The notes under the pieces: generated by a model
Seen by the model: only the letters and a program-made list of their open reading frames with translations
What the model was told of the DNA's origin: nothing
Databases searched by the model: none
Made by a program: the position numbers and the translations under genes
In this document: positions 6,492 through 15,439 of the stretch, piece after piece
Position numbering within the stretch: position 1 is the stretch's first letter
How the letters are laid out: every line of letters begins with the position of its first letter
Assembly (NCBI RefSeq): GCF_014705615.1
Contig: NZ_JACXJA010000048.1
Coordinates: 1-64,000, forward strand
Length of the DNA stretch: 64,000 nucleotides
Reading direction: 5' to 3'
DNA from: Paenibacillus oceani
Lineage (GTDB): Bacteria; Bacillota; Bacilli; Paenibacillales; NBRC-103111

Positions 6492-8936
6492 CTATTCCTT
6501 CCCGTGCGTAATTCGCCGCCATAGCTCCTTCAAGCCGCGCGCGGTCGTCCGCGGAACCGGGGCGGCTCCGTAGCGGACCGCTTCGTACCGCTTCACGAAA
6601 TCGAGCAGCGCCTCGCGTTGTCCAACCTCGGACAGCGGCAGCGATTCGACGTATTCGCGGACGGTGTGCTCCGGCTTCTTGCGTCCGAGCCGGCCGAACA
6701 GCCTGATCCACAGCTTGTCGAACGGCCGGAAGGAGGACGCTCTTCTGCTCGTATAGGCACCCGCGGAAGGGTAGCCCGGGCCGTTCCGGATCGACGGGCT
6801 CCGCCGGACGATCCGGACGAGCATAATCAGCAGCGGCAGCAGAAGCGCGATCAGCGCCGCCGCGGTCCACTTCATGCCGGCGGAAAGCGTATCGCTGCCG
6901 CCGGCGCCCTGTCTTCCGAAGCCGGACAGCCATTGTCCGGCTTCGGCCATCCGCTGCTGCAGCCGCTGCAGCAGCGGCGCATCGCCATCGGCGGCCCCCG
7001 CCGCTGATGGCAGAGCGGACGCCTGGACGGCGGCTGCGTTCTCTGCCGGGGCCGAGTCGGGGCCGACCGGCGTCGGATCGAACACGGTCCACCCGCTGCC
7101 CGGAATATACGCCTCGACCCACGAGTGGGCGTTCCGGTTCAGCACCGTAACGTCCAGCATCCCGCCCGCTCCGGTTCCGGTCACCTGACCGGACGTAAAT
7201 CCTTTCACCCATCGCGCCGGAATACCTGTCGCCCGGAGCAGCACGGCCATCGAGGTTGAGAAGTAGTCGCAATAGCCTACCTTCGTCTCGAACAAAAACG
7301 TATCCGCAAAATCTGCCGCTGTCTTCGGCAGCTCTGGAACGTCCATCCGGTACGTATAATTTTCCTGCAAAAACGATTCTATCGCTTGCGCCCGCTCCGC
7401 ATCGCCGGTCAGGCCGGCTGTGAGCGCATCGGCAAGCGCGTATACCCGAGCCGGCAGTCCCGGCGGAAGCTGCAGCTCCGCGCGGAACGTCTCCCGGTCC
7501 CGCAGCGACTCGGATCGTCGGGCGCTCTCTGCTGCGGCATCAGCCTCGCCGTCCGCCGCCTCTGCCGCAGCCGGTTCCGGGAGCACCGGGATCGGGGCCA
7601 GCTCCGCAGGCTGATGAACGGCCGCGGTTACCGTCCATGCCTCGGAAGGCGCCATGGTCAAAGTCCAGCTGTTATCCGGAACTGAGGCACGAACAGCAAC
7701 AGTGTCGGATGTCCCGCCGCCCTTCGGAGGCACCGCCACCTTCACCCGGTATGACAACAAAGGATCTGAGGCGGACCAAGCGCTTGTATAGGCGCCGCCC
7801 CTCTCAATTACATCCAAGGGAGCGAGATTGCGCCCGCTCCGGGCCACGAGCCGCTCGATCTCTACGATCGTCCCTCCTGCGAACAACCGCCCGGCGAGCG
7901 CCGCATCGACAAGCGTCACTTCCTGCACGATCGGAGCTCCCCTCCATCCGCTGTCCGCTGCCGATAAAGCTGCCGCTTCCGAAGACGCTGCTCCCTTCTC
8001 CCAGCCTTGGCCCGTATACAGCGTCTTGGCCTCCCCCCGCCAATAAGTCAGCTTCTCCGTCCGGGCATAAAAAGCGACCGAGTCGTCCGGGCGTACCGGT
8101 CCTCCCAGAACCGAGTCATCTTCGCCGTATCCCGTTCTGGCCGGTCCGGATGTCCCGGCCGCCACGGAAGCAGCCGCTCCAGTTCCGCCATTCGCCCAAG
8201 AGGCGAGTCGGTCGGCCAGACCGCTGGAATTCAGCGGCTTCATGACGCCAGTGCTTGCCTCTGGCGGAAGCCATAAGCCGACTGCCACGACAGCCGCAAG
8301 CAGCAGCGGAACGACCGCCAGCCAGCGCGCGGGCCAGCCGCTTGGACGATGCCGCAGCTCGAATCGGCTGACCAGCCGGGAAAACTGCAGCAGCCCCATC
8401 AGCAAAAAGCCGAACCAGACAGTGCGGATAACCGCATTGGCCGTATTCACGCCGGGCCACAGCTGAAGCCCGAGCAGATACAGCAGCGTAGCAGCCACGA
8501 ACCACAACGCCTGCTGCCGCTCCACGACCGAGGCATATATGACGCTGATCATCATCGACCAGCCGATCAGAAAGAGCATCGTCCGGTTTTCCGGACTGAA
8601 ATAGGCAAATTCTCCGTCCGCAAGCGCCACCGCATCCTGCATCGTCAGCCCCGCATGGTGGATCAGCCACCCCACCCCCGGAAACCCGGGACTGTCAAAC
8701 AAAAAACCGACGATGCCGACACAAACGATCATTCTAAGCGGCCATCCGATCCAAGGGGACAACCGCACCCAATCGACGGCCAGAAACAAACCGAACGCCA
8801 GCAAAAACGGACTGATCCGGTACACGCCGCTCCATTCCGACATGTCCAGCAAAGGACGCAGCCATTCGAGCAGCAGCGCAAACAACAGCACCGAAGCAAC
8901 ACCTTCTCGAATATACGACCGTTCAGACGATAACAT
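6492..8936 (-). CDS. Membrane transglutaminase-like protein (DUF3488/TgpA type)
   Basis: 814 residues. About six or seven membrane segments fill residues 1-220, then an extracellular loop, a transglutaminase core with Cys556 in VGYCDYFSTSMA, the histidine in RNAHSWVEAY and the aspartate in WTVFDPTP (complete Cys-His-Asp triad), a further membrane segment, and a C-terminal cytoplasmic DUF4129-like tail. An upstream GTG at 8945 is possible, but GGAGG lies correctly only for the ATG at 8936. The start overlaps the end of the DUF58 gene by 14 bases. With the MoxR ATPase and DUF58 genes it forms the common three-gene cassette whose substrate in Gram-positives is largely unknown. Confidence 0.93.
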   Translation of the reverse strand: MLSSERSYIREGVASVLLFALLLEWLRPLLDMSEWSGVYRISPFLLAFGLFLAVDWVRLSPWIGWPLRMIVCVGIVGFLFDSPGFPGVGWLIHHAGLTMQDAVALADGEFAYFSPENRTMLFLIGWSMMISVIYASVVERQQALWFVAATLLYLLGLQLWPGVNTANAVIRTVWFGFLLMGLLQFSRLVSRFELRHRPSGWPARWLAVVPLLLAAVVAVGLWLPPEASTGVMKPLNSSGLADRLASWANGGTGAAASVAAGTSGPARTGYGEDDSVLGGPVRPDDSVAFYARTEKLTYWRGEAKTLYTGQGWEKGAASSEAAALSAADSGWRGAPIVQEVTLVDAALAGRLFAGGTIVEIERLVARSGRNLAPLDVIERGGAYTSAWSASDPLLSYRVKVAVPPKGGGTSDTVAVRASVPDNSWTLTMAPSEAWTVTAAVHQPAELAPIPVLPEPAAAEAADGEADAAAESARRSESLRDRETFRAELQLPPGLPARVYALADALTAGLTGDAERAQAIESFLQENYTYRMDVPELPKTAADFADTFLFETKVGYCDYFSTSMAVLLRATGIPARWVKGFTSGQVTGTGAGGMLDVTVLNRNAHSWVEAYIPGSGWTVFDPTPVGPDSAPAENAAAVQASALPSAAGAADGDAPLLQRLQQRMAEAGQWLSGFGRQGAGGSDTLSAGMKWTAAALIALLLPLLIMLVRIVRRSPSIRNGPGYPSAGAYTSRRASSFRPFDKLWIRLFGRLGRKKPEHTVREYVESLPLSEVGQREALLDFVKRYEAVRYGAAPVPRTTARGLKELWRRITHGKE

Positions 8937-10140
8937 CTTCGGCACCTCCCGCTTCGCGCCAATGCGAACGCACCAGGGCTACGGCGTATACGCGGCACCC
9001 GGCCGTCTCCAGCTCCTGTACCCATGGGCGGTAACGGTCCGGCATCTCCGTGCCGGTATGGACAAGCCATACGTCGAGTCTGCGCCGGCACGAACGCAAT
9101 ATGCGCGCTGCGCGGACGACCGATTCGTCCGCTGCCGCGGTGACGAGGGCAACCGGGCACTCCGCAGGCCAGCCCGCAGCTTCCTGCAATATCAGGTCCG
9201 CCGCCGAGCCGGGCTCGTCCGCCTTGACCCGGCTCAACAGCTCATACATGCCCGCCGGCCCCGGTGTAAGAGCCAGGGGAAACGCCTGATCCGGAGAGCC
9301 CGCATACAAACCGATCTGCAGGCGCTGCCGCACAGCCTGCTCCGCCAAGCCCGCAGCCACCCGGACACAAGCTTCGAACCGTTCGGCACCTTCTTTTCCT
9401 ACATAGACGTCAGAGGAACGGTCCAATACGACCAGTAGACGGCCGGAATCCGTAGGATCGGATGATTTCGTCATCAATGACCCGCTGCGGGCGGTCGCCT
9501 TCCAATGAATCGTCCGTTGCGGGTCTCCGGGCGCATATCCGCGAATGCCGGTCATCACCGACGATTGGCTCGGCTTCATCCACGGCAGCGCAACCGGGTT
9601 GTCCGATTCGGCGAACGTCCTTTTGCCGTATTGATCCAGATGTAGCGGCTTCGGATAAACCGCAATCCCGTTCTCCCCCGCAAAAGAAAGACGCCTGCGA
9701 AGCAGTCCGATCCAATCCCCGGCATGAACATCCGTGCGGAAAAACCGATACTGCCCGCGGGCGGCACGGCTCAGCTTGTACCGATAACGAACAATACCGC
9801 GAAAGCCGGGAAACAGCAGCCGGCTGTGGCGGTATTCCTCCCTTCCGTCCGTCCACACGTCGGTCACTACGATCCAACCGGCCGGAAAGACGGTTCCCCG
9901 GCGAATCGTAACCGTCACTGGAACGTCTTCTCCGGCAAAATAACGGCTCTGCTCGATAGTCCGCTCCACCCGCAGTCCTCTCATTCCGAGACTTACAGGG
10001 AGCAGCGCCAGGATTAACAGCGCCGCCGTTCCATACAGGAGGAAGGAAGAGGAGTAGCCGCCTCTCCATGCATATAACCCGTAAGAACCTAAGCATAACC
10101 CGGCTACAGCCGCAAAATTCCCCCAGCTCCAACTTCTCAT
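8923..10140 (-). CDS. DUF58 domain protein (MoxR partner)
   Basis: 405 residues from the ATG at 10140. Two hydrophobic segments lie near residues 8-50 (YSSSFLLYGTAALLILALLP). A beta-rich region follows, then the DUF58 signature GYAPGDPQRTIHWKATARSG in a von Willebrand A-like fold. The start codon overlaps the MoxR stop as ATGA, so translation is coupled. A longer open frame to 10488 only shadows MoxR. Family knowledge: DUF58 proteins are neighbours of MoxR AAA+ ATPases and are thought to act with them in assembling or activating membrane or secreted proteins. The precise role is unknown. Confidence 0.9.
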   Translation of the reverse strand: MRSWSWGNFAAVAGLCLGSYGLYAWRGGYSSSFLLYGTAALLILALLPVSLGMRGLRVERTIEQSRYFAGEDVPVTVTIRRGTVFPAGWIVVTDVWTDGREEYRHSRLLFPGFRGIVRYRYKLSRAARGQYRFFRTDVHAGDWIGLLRRRLSFAGENGIAVYPKPLHLDQYGKRTFAESDNPVALPWMKPSQSSVMTGIRGYAPGDPQRTIHWKATARSGSLMTKSSDPTDSGRLLVVLDRSSDVYVGKEGAERFEACVRVAAGLAEQAVRQRLQIGLYAGSPDQAFPLALTPGPAGMYELLSRVKADEPGSAADLILQEAAGWPAECPVALVTAAADESVVRAARILRSCRRRLDVWLVHTGTEMPDRYRPWVQELETAGCRVYAVALVRSHWREAGGAEDVIV

Positions 10141-11129
10141 GACGTCCTCCCCGAAGCCGCCTGAACCGTCGGAACGGGAATCGTTGCGATCAGCTGTCTG
10201 ACGATAGTATCCGCCGTTTTGCCCGTATAACGGGCGTCCGGCTGAAGCGCGAGCCGGTGAGCGATGACGGGCAGCGCCATAGCCTTGATGTCGTCCGGCA
10301 CCACATAAGAACGCCCGTTGCAGAACGCCTTCGCCTGCGCGGCGCGCATCAGCGCATACGACGCCCGGGGGCTGGCGCCGAGCGCCACGTCCGGATGCGT
10401 GCGGGTAGCGGACGTCAGCCGGACGATGTACTGCTTCAGCGTCTCGTCTACGAGAACTTGCCTTACTTCCTGTTGAAGCCGAATCCACTCCTCGACCAGC
10501 AGCACCGCCCTGACCTCATCCAGGGGATGACGCTCCTGCAGCCGTCCGAGCAGCTCCACCTCATGCCGTTCCTCCGGGTAACCCAGCCTGATCTTCAGCA
10601 GAAACCGGTCCAACTGAGCCTCCGGCAACGGATACGTCCCCTCGTGCTCCACCGGATTTTGCGTAGCGAGCAGCATAAACGGCTCCGGCAGCAGGCAAGT
10701 TTCGCCGTCGACGGTCAGCTGTTTTTCTTCCATCGCCTCAAGCAGAGCGGACTGCGTCTTCGGAGACGCGCGGTTCATCTCATCCGCCAGCACGACGTTC
10801 GCCATCACTGGCCCGGGGCGAAATTCAAATTCCCCGCTCCGCTGGTTATATACCGACACGCCGGTCACATCGGACGGAAGCAGGTCGGACGTGCATTGTA
10901 TCCGTTTAAACGAAGCTCCCACCGTCTTGGCCATCGCGCGGACGAGCATCGTCTTGCCGACTCCCGGCACATCCTCGAGCAATATATGTCCTCCGCACAA
11001 AAAGGCGATGACAACCGCCTCGATGCTCTCGCGCTTGCCGACGATCGCCTTCTCGACTTGATGGACGATCCGCTCTATGAAGGGGTGGGGCCGATCGAAC
11101 GGCGAAGGAGCGCCGCGTCCTAGCTGCAT
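10137..11129 (-). CDS. MoxR-family AAA+ ATPase
   Basis: 330 residues. Walker A (EDVPGVGKTML) lies near residue 57, Walker B (VVLADEMNRASP) near residue 115, and sensor 1 (LLATQNPVEHEGTYPLPEAQ) near residue 155, all typical of MoxR/RavA chaperone-like ATPases. The ATG at 11129 follows GGGAGG at good spacing. It is the first gene of a three-gene cassette with DUF58 and a membrane transglutaminase, which suggests ATP-driven remodelling of a partner complex at the membrane. It lies 70 bases downstream of the deacetylase gene and could be co-transcribed with it. Confidence 0.95.
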   Translation of the reverse strand: MQLGRGAPSPFDRPHPFIERIVHQVEKAIVGKRESIEAVVIAFLCGGHILLEDVPGVGKTMLVRAMAKTVGASFKRIQCTSDLLPSDVTGVSVYNQRSGEFEFRPGPVMANVVLADEMNRASPKTQSALLEAMEEKQLTVDGETCLLPEPFMLLATQNPVEHEGTYPLPEAQLDRFLLKIRLGYPEERHEVELLGRLQERHPLDEVRAVLLVEEWIRLQQEVRQVLVDETLKQYIVRLTSATRTHPDVALGASPRASYALMRAAQAKAFCNGRSYVVPDDIKAMALPVIAHRLALQPDARYTGKTADTIVRQLIATIPVPTVQAASGRTS

Positions 11130-11199
11130 GTGGAAAACCTCCCTATCTTATCGATAGTTTCAGTTTTCCCTTCGTTCTACCAATTTAGACTTGCTTCTA

Positions 11200-12687
11200 T
11201 TAAAATTTCGGAGATTTCGGTCCGTCCGCCAAATAGATGAAGTTCCGCCACTCCAGGTCCAGATGCTTCGGCGCCGCTGCCAAGCCGTACCCGTCCCGCA
11301 TGTTCACCGTTACCTCGCGGCTGTCCGCCAGAAACGAATAATCGCTCACTTCTCCGCCCAGCAGCTCGACCGCGGAGCGAAGCGGGACAATCAGCCGGTT
11401 ATCCTTTAATTGCATACCGGGCAGCACCAGCTTTCTCGGCTCTTTGCCGGGGGCGATCACGGTGACCGACCGATCCGGCAGATCGTAGATGACCTGGTAC
11501 ATCCCGTACCGGGCGGTTGCTTTGCGGCTGTCCGCTTCCCATTCGACAAAGCCTCCGGACGATTCCACAAGCGCCCGCAGCGGAACGTACAACCGGTCGG
11601 ACTGAAGCGAGTAGTCGCTTCCTTCCATAGCGAGCGCAGACGTCCCGATCCGGAGCGTCAGCGGCGGAGCCGCCTGCTCAGACGATGCAGCCGGTCCCGC
11701 AACGGACAGCACGGCATTTTTTTCCGCCTCCTCTTCCGCACACGCCAACGCTTGCCGGACGTTCCGCTCCTCCTGACCCGGCCAGACAGCCGATCGTTCC
11801 TTAGCAGCAGCGATCCAAGCGTTATATTCGGCAAAGGTGCCGCCGCTCCGGTTCCACTTCGGCTTGCTGACTGCGAACTGAACCGGCTTCACCTCGGGCG
11901 AAAGCGACGCGAACGAGTAGCCTTTCTCTTTGTAATAGCGGATAATCGCCGGAAGTGCCTTAACCGTCTCGGCGTGTCCGGACCCGTCATGCAGCAGGAC
12001 GGTCATCTCGTGACGCAACGTTACATTCATGGAATTAGCCACGATCTCGGAAGCCGGCACCCCTTTACGCCGCGAGTCGCCGCTGTCCACGTTCCAATCG
12101 AAGATATGGTAGCCCGCTTGCTCCAATACGTAAAAATAGGCAGCGTCAAAATTCGTGCTCGTGCCTCCCGGAGCCCGCAGCAGGCGCGTGCTCACCCCCG
12201 CCTTCCCCTCCAGCACCGCATCTGTCTGCCGGACCTGATCCCAGAACGTGCCGAAGCTTCCGTACAAATCGGCGTACACGTGGTTGTAGGTATGGTTGCC
12301 GATCGCATGCCCTTCCTGTACGATCCGCTTCACCAGCTCCGGTCTAGCCTTGGCCGATTCGCCAAGCACGAAAAACGTTGCGTTCACCTGTTCCTGCTGT
12401 AAGATATCGAGAACTTCCGGCGTATGGGCGCTCGGACCGTCATCAAATGTTAAATAAACGGTAGGCCGCTCCGGGGTTGCGTATTCCCGCTCTGCAGCCT
12501 GCCTTTGTCCGGCCTTCAGCCGGTCGTATACCGCCTTCTCCGAGTCGGATGGAGCCAGATCTTCCGCCGAAGCGCGGACCTCAAGCAGCGGCAGCGCAAG
12601 CAGCGAGACCGCCAGCAGCAGCCCCATCCATTGCAGTACCGTTTTCCAGTCAAAATGCTTCCCGTCCGCCATCATCCGTCTCTCCAT
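11200..12687 (-). CDS. Polysaccharide deacetylase with copper-amine-oxidase-like domain
   Basis: 495 residues from the ATG at 12687, preceded by GGAGG (the frame is open to 12873 without a ribosome site). A signal/anchor segment lies at residues 17-37. The NodB carbohydrate esterase-4 domain follows, with TFDDGP (Asp82 and Asp83), the HTYNH metal motif (His132, His136), RAPGG, the DWNVDSGD motif and LLHDG. Residues 370-495 resemble the copper amine oxidase N-terminal-like domain common in secreted Paenibacillus proteins and may bind the cell wall. Likely role: extracellular de-N-acetylation of peptidoglycan or another acetylated glycan. Confidence 0.93.
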   Translation of the reverse strand: MERRMMADGKHFDWKTVLQWMGLLLAVSLLALPLLEVRASAEDLAPSDSEKAVYDRLKAGQRQAAEREYATPERPTVYLTFDDGPSAHTPEVLDILQQEQVNATFFVLGESAKARPELVKRIVQEGHAIGNHTYNHVYADLYGSFGTFWDQVRQTDAVLEGKAGVSTRLLRAPGGTSTNFDAAYFYVLEQAGYHIFDWNVDSGDSRRKGVPASEIVANSMNVTLRHEMTVLLHDGSGHAETVKALPAIIRYYKEKGYSFASLSPEVKPVQFAVSKPKWNRSGGTFAEYNAWIAAAKERSAVWPGQEERNVRQALACAEEEAEKNAVLSVAGPAASSEQAAPPLTLRIGTSALAMEGSDYSLQSDRLYVPLRALVESSGGFVEWEADSRKATARYGMYQVIYDLPDRSVTVIAPGKEPRKLVLPGMQLKDNRLIVPLRSAVELLGGEVSDYSFLADSREVTVNMRDGYGLAAAPKHLDLEWRNFIYLADGPKSPKF

Positions 12688-12850
12688 CCCGGTCCCTCCG
12701 TACATGCCTATTGCGATTTTTCGCGCTGCTAGAGTATATGGTAGAAACGCCAGGAGTATGACCTGAGGCGGACCGGATGTGCAGTAACACTTTATGGAGA
12801 TGTCTTTATCAATAGCCTGTTTCAAGATGAAGCGGCATCCTTTTGCGCAC

Positions 12851-12882
12851 ACAAAAAAAGAGACTCGCCTCAAGCGAATCTC
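12851..12882 (-). terminator. Terminator-like hairpin
   Basis: On the minus strand GAGATTCGC pairs with GCGAGTCTC over a TTGAG loop, followed by seven T residues. It would stop transcription leaving the foldback element and the peroxiredoxin gene before the deacetylase gene. Confidence 0.8.
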
Positions 12883-12935
12883 CTACTTCCGACAAAAAAG
12901 AGATATCCGGCCGCCATCCGGACTACTCTACAAAC

Positions 12936-13135
12936 TATATAAGTTGAACTATTGTTTGAAGTCCATTTCATTGCGAAAAAAATTGCTTGAAGCTTCAGAC
13001 ATCTTGTTTTGAGTGTCTCGGATTGGATTGGCCTTCGGACGGTTGACACTCAAAGCCAAAACTCGCTTTCAAGCTAATTTCTTTTCTCCACTACATTCAG
13101 CTTATTCATGGATGATATTTAGTTCAACTTATATA
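12936..13135. repeat. 200-bp foldback element with 16-bp terminal inverted repeats
   Basis: TATATAAGTTGAACTA at 12936-12951 is repeated exactly in inverse at 13120-13135. A second perfect pair, TTTGAGTGTC (13008-13017) with GACACTCAAA (13045-13054), lies at the centre. Between these, blocks with GCTTGAA and A-rich runs are also imperfectly inverted, so the whole unit could fold into one long hairpin. It has no coding content and resembles a miniature inverted-repeat element. Confidence 0.65.
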
Positions 13136-13296
13136 ACCACAAGTTTGGTTCAGGTTGGGCAGCGCTTCTCGCCTGCCCTCAGCCGGCCAAGACCGCAGAA
13201 AAAGATCAACCCCGTTCATGATTTACGCCGTAAATCGAACTGGACGCATTCTCCCGGTCTTTCGATCCGACATCAGCTCACCATACTACCTTCCAT

Positions 13297-13767
13297 CTAC
13301 TCCAGCCCTTTCACCGCCGCCAGCACCGCTTCTACGTGCCCCTTGATCCGCACGTTGCGCCATTCGTGGGCCAGCTTGCCTTCCCGGTCGATCAGAAACG
13401 TCGAACGCTGCACTCCCATATATTCGCGGCCGTACAGCTTCTTCAGCTTCCATACGTCGTACAGCTTGCACACTTCCAGCTCCTCGTCGGCCAGCAGCGG
13501 ATAAGGCAGCCCGTATTGCTCCGCAAATTTCAAATGCCGATTCACCGGGTCCGGGCTAATGCCCAGCACAACCGCGCCGTGTCTGCGGAACTTGCCGATC
13601 CCGTCGCGGAATTCGCACGCTTCCGCCGTGCAGGTGGGGGTCATGTCCTGGGGGTAAAAAAACAGCACGACTTTTTTGCCGGCGAATTGGCTCAGCGATA
13701 TAGATTTGCCGGTCGAGGCCGGAAGCTTGAAGTCCGGCGCCGGTTGTCCGATCTGTAAAAGCGACAT
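13297..13767 (-). CDS. bcp: Thioredoxin-dependent peroxiredoxin (Bcp/PrxQ type)
   Basis: 156 residues; reduces hydrogen peroxide and organic peroxides in the cytoplasm. The motif DMTPTCTAEACEFRD shows the peroxidatic Cys46 and the resolving Cys51 five residues later, the atypical two-cysteine arrangement of the BCP branch. Length matches the family. The ATG at 13767 follows GAGGGATCGGAG. It lies downstream of the ABC-2 exporter genes with an 87-base gap and may or may not share their transcript. Confidence 0.95.
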   Translation of the reverse strand: MSLLQIGQPAPDFKLPASTGKSISLSQFAGKKVVLFFYPQDMTPTCTAEACEFRDGIGKFRRHGAVVLGISPDPVNRHLKFAEQYGLPYPLLADEELEVCKLYDVWKLKKLYGREYMGVQRSTFLIDREGKLAHEWRNVRIKGHVEAVLAAVKGLE

Positions 13768-13854
13768 CTCCGATCCCTCTCTCTACTTTCTTTTTAATCC
13801 CGACCCGATTCGAACCCGTCTTCGCAGATTCGAAGCCTCTGGCTTTTCCGCGGC

Positions 13855-14640
13855 TCAAGATCCGGCTCCCCGGTACCGCTTCACGCCGAAATTCCAAAGC
13901 GATAAGCCGATCGTCAAAAATACGATGCCGACGACAGGCGTCCACAGCGCGATCCAGCCCCAGCCTTCCCGGTCCAGGAAATAAGCCGCCGGGTAAAAGC
14001 CGACGAAAGCGAACGGGGTGACGAACGTCAGCACGAACTTGATCGTTTTGTTATAAATATTGACCGGATACCTTCCGTAGTTCTGAATGTTCCACATCAG
14101 CGGCAAAATGCCCGTCGGCGCGTCCGAGAAAAACGAGACCGACGTCAGGGAGATGTACACTCCCCCATAAATCATAATCGCCCCGGCTGTAAACAGCACG
14201 AACATCATCGGATCGTACCACGCGATGGACAAGTCCAACTGCGCCCCCGCATACCCCATAATGAACAAACCGACGACAGTACCGGACAATGAGGCGGGAT
14301 CGAGATTTTCCAGTACAATCTGCCATAAATTATAGGCGGGACGCGTCAGAATACGGTCCATCTCGCCCTTTACGATATACCGCTCGGTAAACCCCCACAA
14401 GTTGAAGAAGCAACTGAATATCCCGTACGGCACCATAAAATATCCGTATATAAACACAACCTGCTCTTGAGACCACCCGCCCAGCAGTGGGGTATGAAGG
14501 AATACGACAAGAATGAAAATGAGGTTCATCCCTTGAAACAGCAAGTCCGAGACGATCTCGATCAGAAAGTCCGTCCGGTAGGTCAGCCTCCGTTTCAAGT
14601 AATCTTTGAAATAATCGATAAATAACGAAGCGTAAAACAT
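13855..14640 (-). CDS. ABC-2 type exporter permease (second subunit)
   Basis: 261 residues from the ATG at 14640, preceded by GGGGGGTGAAGGG. Six hydrophobic segments and the GYFMVPYGIFSCFFNLWGFTE region place it in the DUF990/COG3694-like ABC-2 permeases. It starts four bases after the stop of the other permease, with the ATPase gene just before that, so the three form one operon. Substrate is unknown; such trios are often linked to antimicrobial, lipid or polysaccharide export. Confidence 0.88.
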   Translation of the reverse strand: MFYASLFIDYFKDYLKRRLTYRTDFLIEIVSDLLFQGMNLIFILVVFLHTPLLGGWSQEQVVFIYGYFMVPYGIFSCFFNLWGFTERYIVKGEMDRILTRPAYNLWQIVLENLDPASLSGTVVGLFIMGYAGAQLDLSIAWYDPMMFVLFTAGAIMIYGGVYISLTSVSFFSDAPTGILPLMWNIQNYGRYPVNIYNKTIKFVLTFVTPFAFVGFYPAAYFLDREGWGWIALWTPVVGIVFLTIGLSLWNFGVKRYRGAGS

Positions 14641-14644
14641 CCCT

Positions 14645-15439
14645 TCACCCCCCTTGGACAAACAGGCGGCTGCGCGCTTTCCGCCACATCCACCAGATCG
14701 GAACGATTAAGACGACAAACCAGACGAACTGCACGAACATCGCCTGGTACACGGCGGCTCCGGTGACGCGGCCGGTAAATACCGAACCCGGCAAATACGT
14801 AATCGCCTGAAACGGAAGCCATTCAAGCACCCTGGCCATAAAACCGGGGAACAGCGATACCGGAATGATCAGACCGGAGAACAGATCGACCGCAACCCGC
14901 TTCATCCGCATCATGCCTTCGTTGTTCTCCACGAAAAAGGCGAACAGCCCGGTCAGCATATTAATCTGCGAATTGATCAAAAAGCTGAAAAACATCATGA
15001 TCATAAACACGACCCAAACAGCCGGCTCCTTCGGAAGCTGGACCGGGAACAGCAGCGAAGCGATGATCATGCCCGGCACCGAAAACAGCAGCAGGCGGAA
15101 CAAGCCTTCCCCGAAGCCCTGCATCATTTTAACGACCAGATAGTTATAGGGCCGGATAAATTGGACTGCGACGCTCCCGTCACGGATCTCCGTAGCGATC
15201 TCGCGATCCAGATTGTTGAAATAAAACGCCCGCGCCATCCACGAAACCGCGACATACGTCGTCATCTGCGTCACGGTCATGCCGCCCAGCGTCTCGCTGG
15301 AGCCGTAGATCGCTTTCCATAAGAAGTAATACGCTCCGATATTAAGCGCATAAATAAGGATACCGCTGTAATAGTTCACGCGATAAGCCAGCATCATCAT
15401 GAAGCGGATTCGGATGACGTATACATACGTATTAAGCAA
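14645..15439 (-). CDS. ABC-2 type exporter permease (first subunit)
   Basis: 264 residues with about six membrane segments, similar to COG4587-type permeases. The best start is TTG at 15439, which overlaps the ATPase stop codon region (stop at 15432-15434) and follows GGGAG at nine bases. The ATG codons near residue 14 are alternatives. The longer frame to 15598 only shadows the ATPase gene. Together with the next gene it would form a heterodimeric membrane channel driven by the ATPase encoded upstream. Confidence 0.85.
   Translation of the reverse strand: MLNTYVYVIRIRFMMMLAYRVNYYSGILIYALNIGAYYFLWKAIYGSSETLGGMTVTQMTTYVAVSWMARAFYFNNLDREIATEIRDGSVAVQFIRPYNYLVVKMMQGFGEGLFRLLLFSVPGMIIASLLFPVQLPKEPAVWVVFMIMMFFSFLINSQINMLTGLFAFFVENNEGMMRMKRVAVDLFSGLIIPVSLFPGFMARVLEWLPFQAITYLPGSVFTGRVTGAAVYQAMFVQFVWFVVLIVPIWWMWRKARSRLFVQGG

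Noticed and set aside
13795-13845. tRNA gene suggested by a GGGTTCGAATC T-loop-like string
   Set aside because: The flanking bases do not pair to form a T-stem, and no acceptor, D or anticodon arms can be drawn.
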